The position numbers and the translations under genes are program-made. Shown in pieces: positions 22,641 to 34,242 of a stretch of DNA of 64,000 nt (positions are counted from its first letter, which is position 1; every line of letters starts with the position of its first letter). The stretch spans positions 744,001-808,000 of the forward strand of contig LATX02000133.1 in NCBI GenBank assembly GCA_001466705.2, written 5' to 3'. Origin of the DNA: Moniliophthora roreri (taxonomy: Eukaryota > Basidiomycota > Agaricomycetes > Agaricales > Marasmiaceae). Under the pieces are notes generated by a model. The model made no database searches, was not told the DNA's origin, and worked only from the letters and a program-made list of their open reading frames with translations.

Positions 22641-23979
22641 ATGGCCTCGAGTGCACACCAACAACAAGAATTCTGGAATTCGATAGCGGAGAATGTCAGC
22701 CTTGCTACGCCTTCGATATCAGCTACACCAGCAGCACCAGCAGCATCTCGAACTAATTCAACTCCTGGAAATGGATTTGTTCGACCGCCCCCACCGATCA
22801 GGATGCATGTCAAGCGTGTTACTTTGACCTCGAAGAAGAACTGGTGGATGGGTTAGTGCCCCTCTTCTGTCCTGTAGAAGCAATTTTGACACCATATCCA
22901 CAGTGGAGATGAACGACGAGGAGGAAGAGAAGAAGGCGCTCAGCACAAATTCGTATGCGTCTGATGAAACTGTCGTGGAACCCTTATACTCTTACCATCA
23001 CCCAGAATATCGTCAGAGTCGGCAGGGTTTACCAGATACGAAGAAAGAAAAGATCACACCGCCTCCTTCCCCGCCAATCTATAACCCACCTCGACATCCC
23101 ACCGCGATCTTCTCTTTTCCGACACCTACATCTTACTCTGCGCCTCCGAATCCTACCGCAAATCTTGCACCTTGCGCGCAGGGCTCTGCATCAGAGCTCT
23201 TCAAGTGCGTCGTCAAAAAGCCAGACATTGTCCAGATCGAAATCAATGGAGAAATGCAATCCAATGCATCGGACGTGACTGTCCAATTCCTTGCGGAACT
23301 TCGCGTCTATACCACCGTTACTAGGCACAGAAATATCTGTGCCTTTCTTGGCTCATTGGAGAATGTTGGAATGGTCCTCGAATACATCGATGGCCGCACA
23401 CTGTACGATGTCATTTCCGTCAGGCCAGAACTCACGAGGGCAAAGAAGATCGATTATCACAATCAGCTTCTCGACGGTCTCACACATCTCCATTCATTTG
23501 GTCTTAGTCATGGAGACCTATCGCTGTTGAACGTTCAGGTCACTATTGGAGCTGATACGATCAAGCTCCTTGATTTCGGCCGCTCTGTCTCCATTCACTC
23601 CACTTACACCTCTCCGGACGACGACCCGGTCGATCCCTTCCCTGGACTGGCTGACAGAAAGTCATTACAATGCCCGCTTCCATCAACAAAAACTGAACAG
23701 ATCCATCCAGGGACGCGGCCGTTCTGCGCTCCAGAGATCCTGAGAGGCGAATGCCAGGACGCACTGCTAGCTGATGCGTATAGTTTCGGGATGATCCTCG
23801 TCTGTTTGGATCGATGTGAAGGTGTCGATGTGAAGCCTTGGGATCAGAGGAAAGATCTCTTGCCAAAGGATCTATTTGAGAACTGCACGGTGTTTGAAGA
23901 GCGAGCTCGGGATTATCTGAAGAAATGGAATGCACCTCGGCGGGGATTGGTGAAGGGGGACATGTTGTCAGCGGCGTAG
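22641..23979 (+). CDS. Atypical protein kinase-like protein
   Basis: Two exons (22641-22851, 22904-23979) give 428 residues. A Pro/Ser-rich N-terminal region of about 170 residues precedes a kinase domain. Visible motifs are the helix-C Glu (QFLAELRVY), hinge-like MVLEYIDGRTLYDV, catalytic loop SHGDLSLLNV (HGD in place of HRD, Asp and Asn both present), LLDFGRS for DFG, CAPEIL for APE and ADAYSFGMIL. The glycine loop and the VAIK lysine are not recognisable, and the C-lobe is short, ending about 100 residues after APE. Activity is therefore uncertain; it may be a small fungal TKL-like or pseudokinase. No cluster context is evident. Confidence 0.8.
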
Positions 23980-24402
23980 ACCCAGCTTGCATCCGATGAT
24001 TGTAGGCAACCATTTGCCGCAACTGGACGATCTTGGAAGTGTGCGAATGTATTGTTTTGGGGGGCCCAACAACTTGTGGACTGGGTGATCTCGACTTTCT
24101 CTGGGAGTCAGGGATATCGATACCACTTATTTGGGATGTGGGTCTCGCGTTCGCATATGGGACTTTGCGATATCGATACTCTAGAATACCACAACACGAT
24201 GATATTCTGGTGGAAGTGATACCCTTCGGTCGCACTGCTGGGTCCCTTAATCTTGTAATCATACACTCCTTTCAATCATTTGTTATCTTATATTATTGGA
24301 ATACGTTTCTTGCATGTACTGTTCAGTCAAACAACCTGAAATTTTGCATATGAAGGAGCTCGCGATATCGTGGTCGTTAATTATCTTAGTCTCTTCTGCA
24401 TC
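23980..24402. other. Intergenic DNA between kinase gene and transposon
   Basis: No gene seen. The sequence GATATCGATAC occurs twice about 55 bp apart (near 24113 and 24169). It ends at the target-site duplication of the 3-kb element. Confidence 0.5.
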
Positions 24403-24409
24403 GACCAGC

Positions 24410-24795
24410 CACCTATGGTGCCCGAGAAATACCACGGGTTTGATGGCAAGCTGCGCCTATCTCGGCATCAAATATGAAGGGTTTTTGGGCTGGGAGGGCG
24501 CCCGCCGTTAAAGCCCATCGTTATTTCTGGTAATTCGTGATTTCTGAGGGCGAGGGCACTCCAAGTTCCAGATCACGTCTGAAGATTTGACCTTTTAATC
24601 CCGCACTTCCCGTTCCATCAATTGTCGCCGTCGGCGCTTGTTCCCGAGCCCCGACCATCAGCTGCACAATATCCGACTCTTGACATCAAACCACCATCAT
24701 GCCGTCGCCTCAGTCCACTCAGAGTCCCTTTCCCTTTCCGGATTTATCGCCGAAGTGTCGAATGTAGTATATGTGCCCCGTGTTTAGTTGCTGGT
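24410..24795 (+). repeat. Left terminal inverted repeat
   Basis: Left arm of the 3-kb element. It includes a short ATG-started frame near 24700 and ends around a GTAAGT at about 24795. It matches 27052-27450 in reverse with few differences, for example GGGCGCC here against GGGCACC there. Confidence 0.85.
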
Positions 24796-27051
24796 AAGTT
24801 TCTCAAGTGCTATTCAGAGGTATAAGAGCTGACAACTAACGAATAAAACACTCTTAGGCTTCGTACTCGGGGCTCCTCTGGCCACTCTGAGTTTCAGCTG
24901 GAAATAGAGGCAAAGTAATCAAGCAGAAAGACGAATTGTACTGTTACTTGAGACCACCCAAATTGAACTCCAGAACTTGCAGTGCATAGTCAGATACCGT
25001 TCACTTCTTGAACCTCCAGTCTACACACCTCCAAGCTTGTCTACTGTCCTGGTAAAGTTCTGCCCCATCACACAAGGCTCCAGGGGATTTATTCAGTGTC
25101 AAGTTTTATATTGATATGATATTGATATGTACTCATAGGCATCTCACTCAGCAATTTGTCCACCCTTAGTGATTCCTCAATTATAACCGTGCACTGTGAT
25201 GCAGAATGGTGGGCTGTTTCTTGAAACTCTTCACATTTTCTGTACTAACCTTTTTATACTTCTAGTCCTTGACAGTATCTCTAGATTCAATGTTAACCCA
25301 TCAGTTATGGTTTCAGGTAGTGGTCGAGGGTAATCATGCATTCAGAGTTTTTTCTAGATTATTCATGAAGGGATTGCTGGTTTGGTGAACTGTTTATCTT
25401 CACTCTCATATTGCCATGAATTCCACCACATTTTTAATTTCAGACTGTAGATTGGGTTCACAGATGTGAGGATATGTGAAGCATAAAGTGTGCCAGTACT
25501 ACGGCTGCAGCTCCCAATGTTCTACCTACAATTAGAGTTCTAGATCATGCCATACATGCTATCATGAATTCCTTCAATGCATACTACTTCCATTCTGTAT
25601 CAGGACCTATACAAATGAAGTTGAAGCTTTTAGGGAGGCGTAATTCCACGGATCTGCATTTGAAGGTTACAGCTGGCAAATGATTGTGTGAACATATTTA
25701 AAAGAGACCTTTGCACTCTTCAGGCATTTGGGGCATTGGATATGACAAAGTAGGAGGGATAGCAACACTTGAAGTTTCCTCATAATCACCATGCATCACC
25801 ATGCATCACCATGGTGAATGATTTACCTATTACTCGTCCTGCTTCCCTCAGGCTGAGACTAAACTGCTTCATAGAGCTAATCTGAGCAGTATCTAATAGC
25901 TCATACTGCATCTGCCCAGCCACGAATTTATTTCTGTTGAATGGTAAGTAAGGTGTACTAATTGCCGCATTGATATCATCGACACAACTGCTCATCCAGA
26001 GTGTCAAAAATTCTTACCTTTTCAACCAGCAAGATATTATCACCAAGTAATTGTATATGTACCCTGAGCTCATATCTAGGATTTGGAGACGTCGTGATGA
26101 GAATAAAACAATAGGCGAATATTTCTTTGGAATTTGGGTGTGATTTCTGAGATGTCCGAGGTGAGGTACTGCAATACTATCTGTGGTCCTTTGCCCAGTA
26201 AAGCTTATTTCAATATGATATATGCTGAGTGGCAGCATTTATTACTCTCTACTCTTACAATACATTTGTTATTCTAAAGGCCTACATTAGCATTGTTGTG
26301 GTCACAGCGATACCTGCACCATGACCTCTGTCTTTAGTGCTGTCTGCTTCGAGGTTCAACTTCTCTCGTGTGTAGGAATTATCAGCTAGCAGTTTAAAAT
26401 AAATAGAAAAAATGCACGCACAAAAGGTAAGCCTCGCTTGTGAGTTGGTTATTGAACCACAGCTAGTTCNGTCCAAGAATCAGAATATCGATTCGGTGGG
26501 GCCATCAGCACCATTGCTTATCTGAAGACTAGGTCGTGGATGTTGGACATTGCACGTTACTCGCGATTTTTGACCTTGAGTGGGACTGTCCGAATCAGCG
26601 TATTTGATCTATGGTATCAATGACTATCATTGTCAAGACCCTGCGTAAAGTTGGCAAAATGGGATGTAGGCACCAGGTGATGTGGCAGCGTCTTGGGTTA
26701 TGTCCAGGGAACGCTTCGTAGTGTTGCGGAATAGTGAAGGGGAGAATTTGTTTCCATAGGATTTCCAGTGCACAAAGCTGAACCGGCATGAAGACTACAT
26801 GCTAGATGCAAAATGTGAGACAAAATGATTAGCTATAGCTAGGCAAGCACATACTTCATCCTATTTCCCATATATCAGTGAACAAACTGGTCATTCTAGA
26901 CCACTCTGACCTCATCTGGTCAGTATACTAGACTGGGCAGTACGACGAAAGCAGAGGCAGGTGTAACGAGAAGTCACCTGGATAACAAAAGCCATTACTA
27001 AAAATTTTAATGCTGTTGAGAAGCGAACCATAGACTCGTCTAAGGAAAGAC

Positions 27052-27450
27052 TTACCGATAACTAAACACGGGGCACATATACTACATTCGACACTTCGGC
27101 GATAAATCCGGAAAGGGAAAGGGACTCTGAGTGGACTGAGGCGACGGCATGATGGTGGTTTGATGTCAAGAGTCGGATATTGATCTGTATTTGTGCAGTT
27201 GATGGTCGGGACTCGGGGATAAGCGCCGACGGCGACAATTGATGGAACGGGAAGTGCGGGATTAAAAGGTCAAATCTTCAGACGTGATCTGGAACTTGGA
27301 GTGCCCTCGCCCTCAGAAATCGCGAATTACCAGAAATAACGATGGGCTTTAACGGCGGGTGCCCTCCCAGCCCAAAAACCCTTCATATTTGATGCCGAGA
27401 TAGGCGCAGCTTGCCATCAAACCCGTGGTATTTCTCGGGCACCATAGGTG
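27052..27450 (-). repeat. Right terminal inverted repeat
   Basis: Right arm of the 3-kb element, slightly longer than the left because of an extra stretch of about 10 bp near 27180. The high identity of the arms implies that the insertion is recent on an evolutionary scale. Confidence 0.85.
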
Positions 27451-27636
27451 GACCAGCGCATCAGGCATAACTTCAAATCTTCCGACAACTGTAGACCGGC
27501 CTCGTAACTAGGTTGCAACGTATCTTTCATCATGACAAGATCCTGGTATATTTATATGCCCGCTCGCCTGGCAACTCGCTCCAAGCAGCCTATAAAACGC
27601 TCCCCGAATAGTAACAAAACACAGACTCTTACTACT

Positions 27637-29146
27637 TTAGGGTGGAGATGCATGTACCCGCATCTTGCGTGATGAGTGATGTTCGTTGGTACGCAAAGCC
27701 TTGCACCACTTAGGGTATATATCATAATTGACTGCTTTACTATCGTGGATGCCTAGGCTAAAAAGTGTCTTAACGGGGCAGTTCACTGTCAGGGACGCAT
27801 GGATATTCACCTGAAGTCCCAGACTGCCTGGCTTCACCCGACTCGTCGGCAACTTTCTCTGATCGCTTACCCAAAACTTCCAGGCGTTAATGATATCCTA
27901 GTACAAATGTCATCATCAGAGGCTTGAAACTGTCCATAGACACTCACCCTTTGAGAGCCGAAGATGATTACCCCCATTACCGGAACTGCCAAGATTACAA
28001 CCCTGAGTGAGCGTTCGGATTGTTCCATTCACCGAAAGACCTACTTATTGCAAGGGTTATATCAACAGATGGACCCGCATTGATAGGGAGCAGATAGATG
28101 ATGCTCAGACTGGATGTGTGGATGTGCGGCTTGTGAACTACAGGGTTTGACAAGAAGAGAATTACTCACGCCAAGGCCAGAATCACTACTACCCCAAATA
28201 TCATGACTCGCACAGCCATCCCCATTGCTGATGGGACGCGGGCAAGCCCGTCCCAAGATCGGCGTAGTTGTATTCCAATTATGACTGTCCATCAAAAGAT
28301 GTGAGTTTCTGGTGACTTCCAATCGAGTTCGTTGATGCACCTTCAAAGACAATAATGACCACTGTTAATATGCACGCGATCGCGGACGAAGTCTTCTTAC
28401 TAGAGGAAGGCATTAGTATCGGCGTGTTGCCGTGAAGAAATGTAGCCTTTCTTACGGTATTCTTGTTTTAAAATTACAATAGTAGTCATTATCGGCTTTC
28501 TGCACGTCATCTGGTGCCTTGGCAGAGAACTAGTCTCCAGATGAGCACAACAAAATTGCACTGCAGAGGATATACACGCACGATGAACAGGGCCACGAAA
28601 ATGACAGCCCATATGAAGTATGGTATTATTATGAGCTGCACAGGTATACATAAAATACAAAGAACGAACAAAACACAACATATTATGCTCACCAACATTC
28701 TGAAGCGAGTAGTGTGGGATAGATCGGACTTGGAGAGAACAGATTGCATAGTGAAGTATACCTAAGCGGGTCAGAAAGGAGCACAGTGTATCGGAGGTGT
28801 AGGAATTCACATAAATAAACATTGCGAGTGTTGAAGCCCCAGTTCTACAGCGTTCAGGATGAGTATGCATCAAGGAGCCGGTAAAGAAATTCACTCACAG
28901 CGCAGGTGCTGCGTATATCAGAGCCGCTTGAGTGGCACATATAGGGTATGAAGGATCCGCGTTCGCTTGACCACTCAGCAGGAGCAGCGAGTAGGAAAGA
29001 CAAGCTATGATCCATGATGTACAAAAGCTGAACCAAGAGGGATGCCGATTAATCTTGCTGGAAAGGGCAGCGGTGAAAGCAATGATGACGAGGCCAGACG
29101 CCCCAATCAGCTGCAAAGCGTAAAACGCCACTGCATTGCTTAACAT
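27637..29146 (-). CDS. Polytopic membrane protein, paralogue of the one at 20116-21610
   Basis: The start is the ATG at 29146 (MLSNAVAFYALQLIGASG). The first exon matches the paralogue, with NRHPSWFSFCTSWIIACLSY and CATQAALIYAAPAL at the same places. Later exons give hydrophobic segments including IIPYFIWAVIFVALF and, near 27960-28000, VVILAVPVMGVIIFGSQR spliced to DIINAWKFW, the same ending as its paralogue (FGTQK/DLLQAW). The tail runs to about 27637; its middle exon borders are uncertain. The function is unknown. The 3-kb transposon is inserted 180 bp beyond its 3' end. Confidence 0.7.
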
Positions 29147-30117
29147 GATGTTAGCACAGCGGGAGCAACTGGTGCAAGGGAGGCGAAAGCTTCGAAACGG
29201 CGTGAACGACAGGCGTCAAGCCCGTCGGCTTCTGGATGCTCGAGAACGAAACGAGGCTAAAGTCAAGGCCAGCTCAACTAATTCGGTATTATGCTCTTGA
29301 AGACCTTTATAGCCCTGACCTAGATCTTATGACGATCATAGAATGGTGTCAATTGGAACAACAGCGTTGTTTGACATCGGTCCAAGCGTGTACGGTTGAA
29401 ACCTGAACCGTGGCCGCGCCGGCATTGTTGTGTCTATGCCACTACGAATTCGATGTGATTTTCGATTTCGCTCCTTGTCAGGCTATCCCGGGACTCGTAT
29501 GAGGCATTCGGAGTGGCCCCGATCCGCATCAATCTGGATTAGTGCCCCATTTTCTGTGCATTAGGATAAATTTTAGTGACTCACTTTCGGGGCCTCCTTC
29601 CACTTCGCCAGACTTTTTCAAAAAAAAACAAAAAACAAAAAGCAAATCACGGGAGTCCACACGATAGCTGACGACGTAACATAGCTTTATTCCATGACCA
29701 AATAATTTTATTAAGCATGGTAGAATGGGCGGAATTGAGAGTAGAACTGGGCGAAAGTGAGTAGAAAGTGTCGTGGGGAAATCCTGGGCCGCCGAAGGTG
29801 CATACCAGATCTAAAAGTGTAAATTATACAAAAAATGGTTAGCAAGGGATTTTCTACTACCAAGCGAGAGTATCCTCCTAGTATGGCTAGTTGAGACATA
29901 TCTGTGACAAGGAATGGGTCTCATACCATCGTGAATTAGTGGACAAGTCGTGGAAGTCTGCGAAACAGTTATGAAAGAGGCGCTGACAGTCTTGAGATGC
30001 ATTTAGCGCCCGCGGAGTTTCAAATGAGGGGATCATGCGGCTACCAAACTCGTATTGCACAGAACGACTATCTTCTGTGCGACTCGCACTGCGTACCACG
30101 GTCTAAGCTCGACTCCC
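29147..30117. other. Intergenic, no gene seen
   Basis: Promoter side of the membrane-protein gene, then about 800 bp with no conserved frame. An A-rich tract with scattered C residues lies at about 29621-29646. Confidence 0.45.
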
Positions 30118-30897
30118 ATGTCGTCGACCAGCGAGACCGATCCTCTCCTCCCTTCTCCGCGGCACACAATATATCACGACTCTGTCTCTGGAATCAAGTC
30201 TGTGACTCGTGAAGAAGAGGGTATGTGACCTACTTTCCTTCAGGATTGAATATCACAGTCTGATGATAAGGCCTCAGGCGTCTACAACAGGCAGGGGGAA
30301 TCGTTCGACAATGTTCCTTCGTCTAAACGGCACCTTGGTGCGTCTATGATGTGCTCTTCCTTACAACATTGAACTAAATCTTCTTCAGGCTCGTTTAATG
30401 CAGCCTTCTTGATCTTCAACCGCGTTATCGGGACAGGGTGTGTTTAAACTTTGAACACAGACAGAATTGAACCAATGTCATGGCCTTCTTGAAAGAATAT
30501 ATGCGACACCAAGTGTCATCTTGAAGGCTTCTGGGAGTGTTGGAATGGCTTTTATGATGTGGTTAGTGGGGGCTCTGATTGCTGCGGCTGGAACGACGGT
30601 GTTCATGGAACTGGGGACGGTGAGTCTTTGATGCATTTTTTGATGATTAATAGCATTGGCTGAAACGAATCTCGGCCTAGGGACTACCTCGAAGCGGTGG
30701 GGAGAAGAACTATCTCGAATTCATGTATAGACGACCTCGATTCCTCATGACTTGTGTCCATTCCGTTTACGCTGTCATTACGGTACGTAACTCGACACAG
30801 TCCGAAAGCTTCCTATACTAATAGGACGACCATGTTCATAGGGCTCTGCAGCCGCCAACAGTATAGTCTTTGGAGAATGCGAGTCTTTCATTTCGAC
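30118..30897 (+). pseudogene. Truncated 5' copy of the amino-acid permease gene
   Basis: From about 30092 to 30897 the sequence is nearly identical to 35923-36720 of the intact permease gene, introns included. It covers the ATG (30118), the first five exons and most of the sixth. It breaks off inside the GC-AG intron region, right after CGAGTCTTTCATTT, and unrelated sequence follows. No membrane domain beyond the first two or three helices could be made. It is a partial segmental duplication rather than a retrocopy because the introns are present. Confidence 0.88.
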
Positions 30898-32071
30898 CCA
30901 TCACCACCATGACCCTGGAAATTAGCCTCAAGCATGGACAGATAGATACTCTTGAAATTGAGAGTAATAATCTACGGAGAAAGGTTGAGATTGGCGAAAG
31001 TGCGTATTCACTTTTTTTGGGTGAAGTCGAGTCAGACGTTTAACCACTTCTAAAAGGACTGCTGCCAGGGAATCTGTGTTTATTTCAATTTACTTGGGCA
31101 ACAATACAAGAAATGAGCCTGAAAGGCATATCAACCAGAAGTTCATCTAACGTCGAGAAGTATTGGCCGCAATGAACCTAGTGTCTGGAGGACTCTTTTC
31201 TCAGCTAGCACAGGCGGCTGGACCTGCCGAAGCGATGGCGGTGGGGATAGTGGAATGCTTGGTTGAGGAAGTGTAGCGGATTGTAGTGGGAGAGTATGAT
31301 ATGGCTCACGGTGGTAACGTCTTGCTTTCATACATTTTCAACGCCGTGCTGATAAATTATGTAGGCGGCGGTGAGGTTCTTGGTTCGCCCGGCGTCGATG
31401 GAATATTCTCACTCTTATGCAATCAAGGCGATGAGCGACCTCTGCGTTGATTTCTTGAAACCCTGGTCGAATGAGCAGTTGGCAGGGTGCTCGCGAACTC
31501 GATCGACGTTTTATGGCTAGAAATGCGAGGTGTTTGCGGACTACGACGAAGACGCATTGCGCCTGTGGGTCATATGGATCGCGGCTGAACCTTTCGATAT
31601 ATAAAACGAAGCCTCCGCCTGACAACACTACTCTGCCACTTCCGTCTCAGCTGATATATCTTGGCTCACCTCTACAACGAATCTTTGATTCAGCTCCCTC
31701 CCCGCTATCGGAGCAGCGCTCATGGTCTGTTCCTATTGTCGGCGTACCTGTCAGCTAGTCAGCAAGCGCTGAGACCAACTAGCAACTCCCTTTATTCACG
31801 TGACAGCGGAAACGGAGCAAGCACCGGCACCGGTCTCTCGGTAGCGTGTGAACCGGACACATCCTCCAAGTTCATGTGCCAATGCAGACGACTGATGGTT
31901 CGGGTTCACGCGGCGCGTTCACGACGATATCGATGCTGCATGTGACTCATGCTCAACCCAAGTCGGAATTGCTATGGAACTCAAAAAAATGAAAACTGCA
32001 TCCTATGTCGTATAATTCCTATATGCATGTTGAGATTTTATATATGTATAGTAATGTCCATCTGCAACCAG
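30898..32071. other. Gene-fragment-like and intergenic DNA with copied promoter piece
   Basis: Fragments near 30908-31000 (MTLEISLKHGQIDTLEIES) and 31166-31280 (AAMNLVSGGLFSQLAQAAG) look like coding relics in one direction but no complete model can be built. At 31790-31826 a stretch including TTCACGTGACAGC and AAACGGAGCAAGCA copies the promoter of the permease at 35890-35919, so permease-derived DNA is scattered on both sides. Confidence 0.45.
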
Positions 32072-34057
32072 CTACGCTCCATATCCTTCCAGTGTGCTCA
32101 AAATACCATGAATATCGGGTCTTTCAAGGGCCATAGGGTTCCAACATTTATTCATCATGGCCCAGATATTATCGTCCAACCCCCTTCGCATCACACGCTC
32201 ATCCGTTGGCCTCAGCGGGAAATACCCCATTGAACGCTTGATGACAACCTCCGTGGTATGTTTGATATTGGCATACGGCTGTTGGTGTGTGAAAAGCTAG
32301 GAGTAGTACTTGTGAATTCGCATTCTACATAGCAAGACAAGAAGTACTTACTTCAAGTGCGCTCATTGACCAGGCGTAAATATCACTCGCCAACGAGACT
32401 GTACTTTCTCCAATGCAAACTTCCGGTGCAAACCACCGATAACTATCATCTAACCCACGACTCTGTGTGAACGGAACGCCAGCTACATCTTCGACAACCT
32501 GTAGAAGACGGTTTGAGTGACCAAAAGGAATCTGAAGAGTCACTAGGGAGATACAGACCTTCGAGAGTCCAAAATCTGCAATTAGAGGATTGCCCCGTTC
32601 ATCGATGACAATATTCGCAGCTTTGAGATTACCATGCACAACGGGTGGCTGCATAGTATGTAAGACTCGGACACCGCGAGCAATATTCGTAATCTAGGCG
32701 GTCTAATAAGTAAATAATGAAGTGAGTGTAGAGTTTTTTTTTCACTGACCATCCCGGGATAGTTGACAGATGTATCGTTTTTCAGGACATAATCCATGGC
32801 GTTACCATTAGATTTCCAAGGACTGACCATGTATCTGCAGAAATAATACCGAGTTCATCGCCCATGCGCGAAAAGGAATCATGTAAGCTTACGGAAACGG
32901 TCCATCCTCGCAGAATCCCCAGAAAGGTAAGATGTGTTTTCCTTTATCCACTTTCCATGTCTCAGTCCAAATGGTAACTTCCCGCAGGAACCGCTAGGAA
33001 GATACGCTGCGTGAACTTGGTACACCACGCAAGGAGCAAAGCTAACTCACCCTTCTATTCTTCTCATTGGCGCAGGCTGCGCGGATGACCTTGATTGCGA
33101 CCTTCTCCCTTCTTAGATACAAACCTTCATAGATATCCATTGTCGCTGTCCCATAGACAGGAAAGACTCCAGTTCGCTCAACTTCACCATGTGTAAGGTG
33201 TAGATCAGGTAGGATCTCACGGTATCCAGTTTGTATTTGATACAGATTGCTCGATAAACCGCTGTGCAGACTATCTCCATGAGCTTTGTGTTCACCAAGT
33301 GCCTGTTGGATAATTAGGGACCGATGGCAGGAGATAAAGCTAGACACTGCACAGTTTGCATCATGGACATGAGCTCGCGAATCTTATCCGTCTGCTCGCT
33401 CAATAACTGATGGGTGAGCGCTGATCCATTTTCGACGTCAGCGAGCCAGGACAACAGTTCCTGCTGGTCTTTTTTGTAATCAACCGCAAAATCTTCCTGC
33501 CATCGGTCTATTTCTTTGGCAGAAGCTAACTGCGGGCGAGGGCTATGAGCTGCAAAGCGATCGAGGAAGTGGTGGCTGCAACGTACATGGAACCTAGAAA
33601 AGCAGTCGGAAATGGCTTCGTGGCATCGTTCGATGTCTTGTTTGATCTCGCGTTGATGTAAGAAGGCACTTGTACGCTTTAGTTGTGCCCATCCTGCCAT
33701 CTTTGTCTGCACATTTACAAGGCAGCTTACAAGGAGTCAGCGTAACATTCAATGTCAATCATGATGCAGCCTACTCTTGAATATCTCGGAAGGAAGGAAG
33801 CAGGCTTCCTGGTACTCGAAGCTCATGCTCCCTGACCGCTTGTAGTAAGCGATAGCAGCGATCCCGCAAGTGTCGTGTTTCATGCCTGTGACAAGTTGGT
33901 CAGTGCTGAGACAAGCACCAGTTCGCATGGCAACGCGCCGATTTGACGTAGTGTTCTCGCACAGCGTTACGATCGCACAGAGTATCTCCACTGCAGCGAA
34001 TAACCAAGGTACAGATGCAAATTCTGCTATGATCTCTGCTGCCGTCTTCCCGTCCAT
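32072..34057 (-). CDS. Helical-bundle plus TKL-type (pseudo)kinase, MLKL-like layout
   Basis: Many short exons. An N-terminal alpha-helical part ([71 protein letters not shown]) precedes a kinase domain with [46 protein letters not shown] and a C-lobe ending at the TAG 32072-32074. The catalytic Asp is Asn (HGN, codon 32628-32630), while VAIK and DFG are intact, so phosphotransfer may be lost. A helical bundle followed by a kinase or pseudokinase is the order of MLKL and of fungal HeLo/NLR-like death proteins. One exon junction near 33740-33780 remains unresolved. I start at the ATG at 34057, but the frame is open upstream and fusion with the neighbouring gene at 34243-35722 is possible. Confidence 0.7.
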
Positions 34058-34242
34058 GACGTGTAAGGGTGGGGGGTCTGACTTGCTGTAGGGCGGGAGG
34101 TAATCGGATAGATTTGATGTCTCCGCGCCGCCTTCAGTATTGGGCGAAGGAGAACTTTCTTCAAAATTATGATCCTCGCAGTCTGGTTCCAAGACAGCAA
34201 ATCCTCAAGACAATAATATTAAGCCCGCCAGGAGCGATGACA

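Larger units (their letters stand above)
24410..27450. mobile_element. 3.0-kb element with long terminal inverted repeats and 7-bp target duplication
   Basis: Both ends read inward CACCTATGGTGCCCGAGAAA, and the inverted arms stay about 95% or more identical for roughly 390 bp (24410-24795 and 27052-27450, with a short indel). The bases GACCAGC lie immediately outside both ends (24403-24409 and 27451-27457), a perfect 7-bp target-site duplication, so this is a genuine insertion. The interior is AT-rich, contains one N (26470) and shows no intact transposase, so it is probably non-autonomous. Each arm carries a GTAAGT near its inner edge, in the direction of the interior. I cannot assign a superfamily; hAT normally makes 8-bp duplications. 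Confidence 0.85.

Noticed and set aside
24622..24825. Short frame in the left arm of the transposon as a transposase start
   Set aside because: The frame cannot be extended through the interior without stops and shows no DDE or zinc-finger motif.
31471..31945. Overlapping plus-strand frames as a gene
   Set aside because: No conserved motif or splice pattern; composition resembles the surrounding non-coding DNA.
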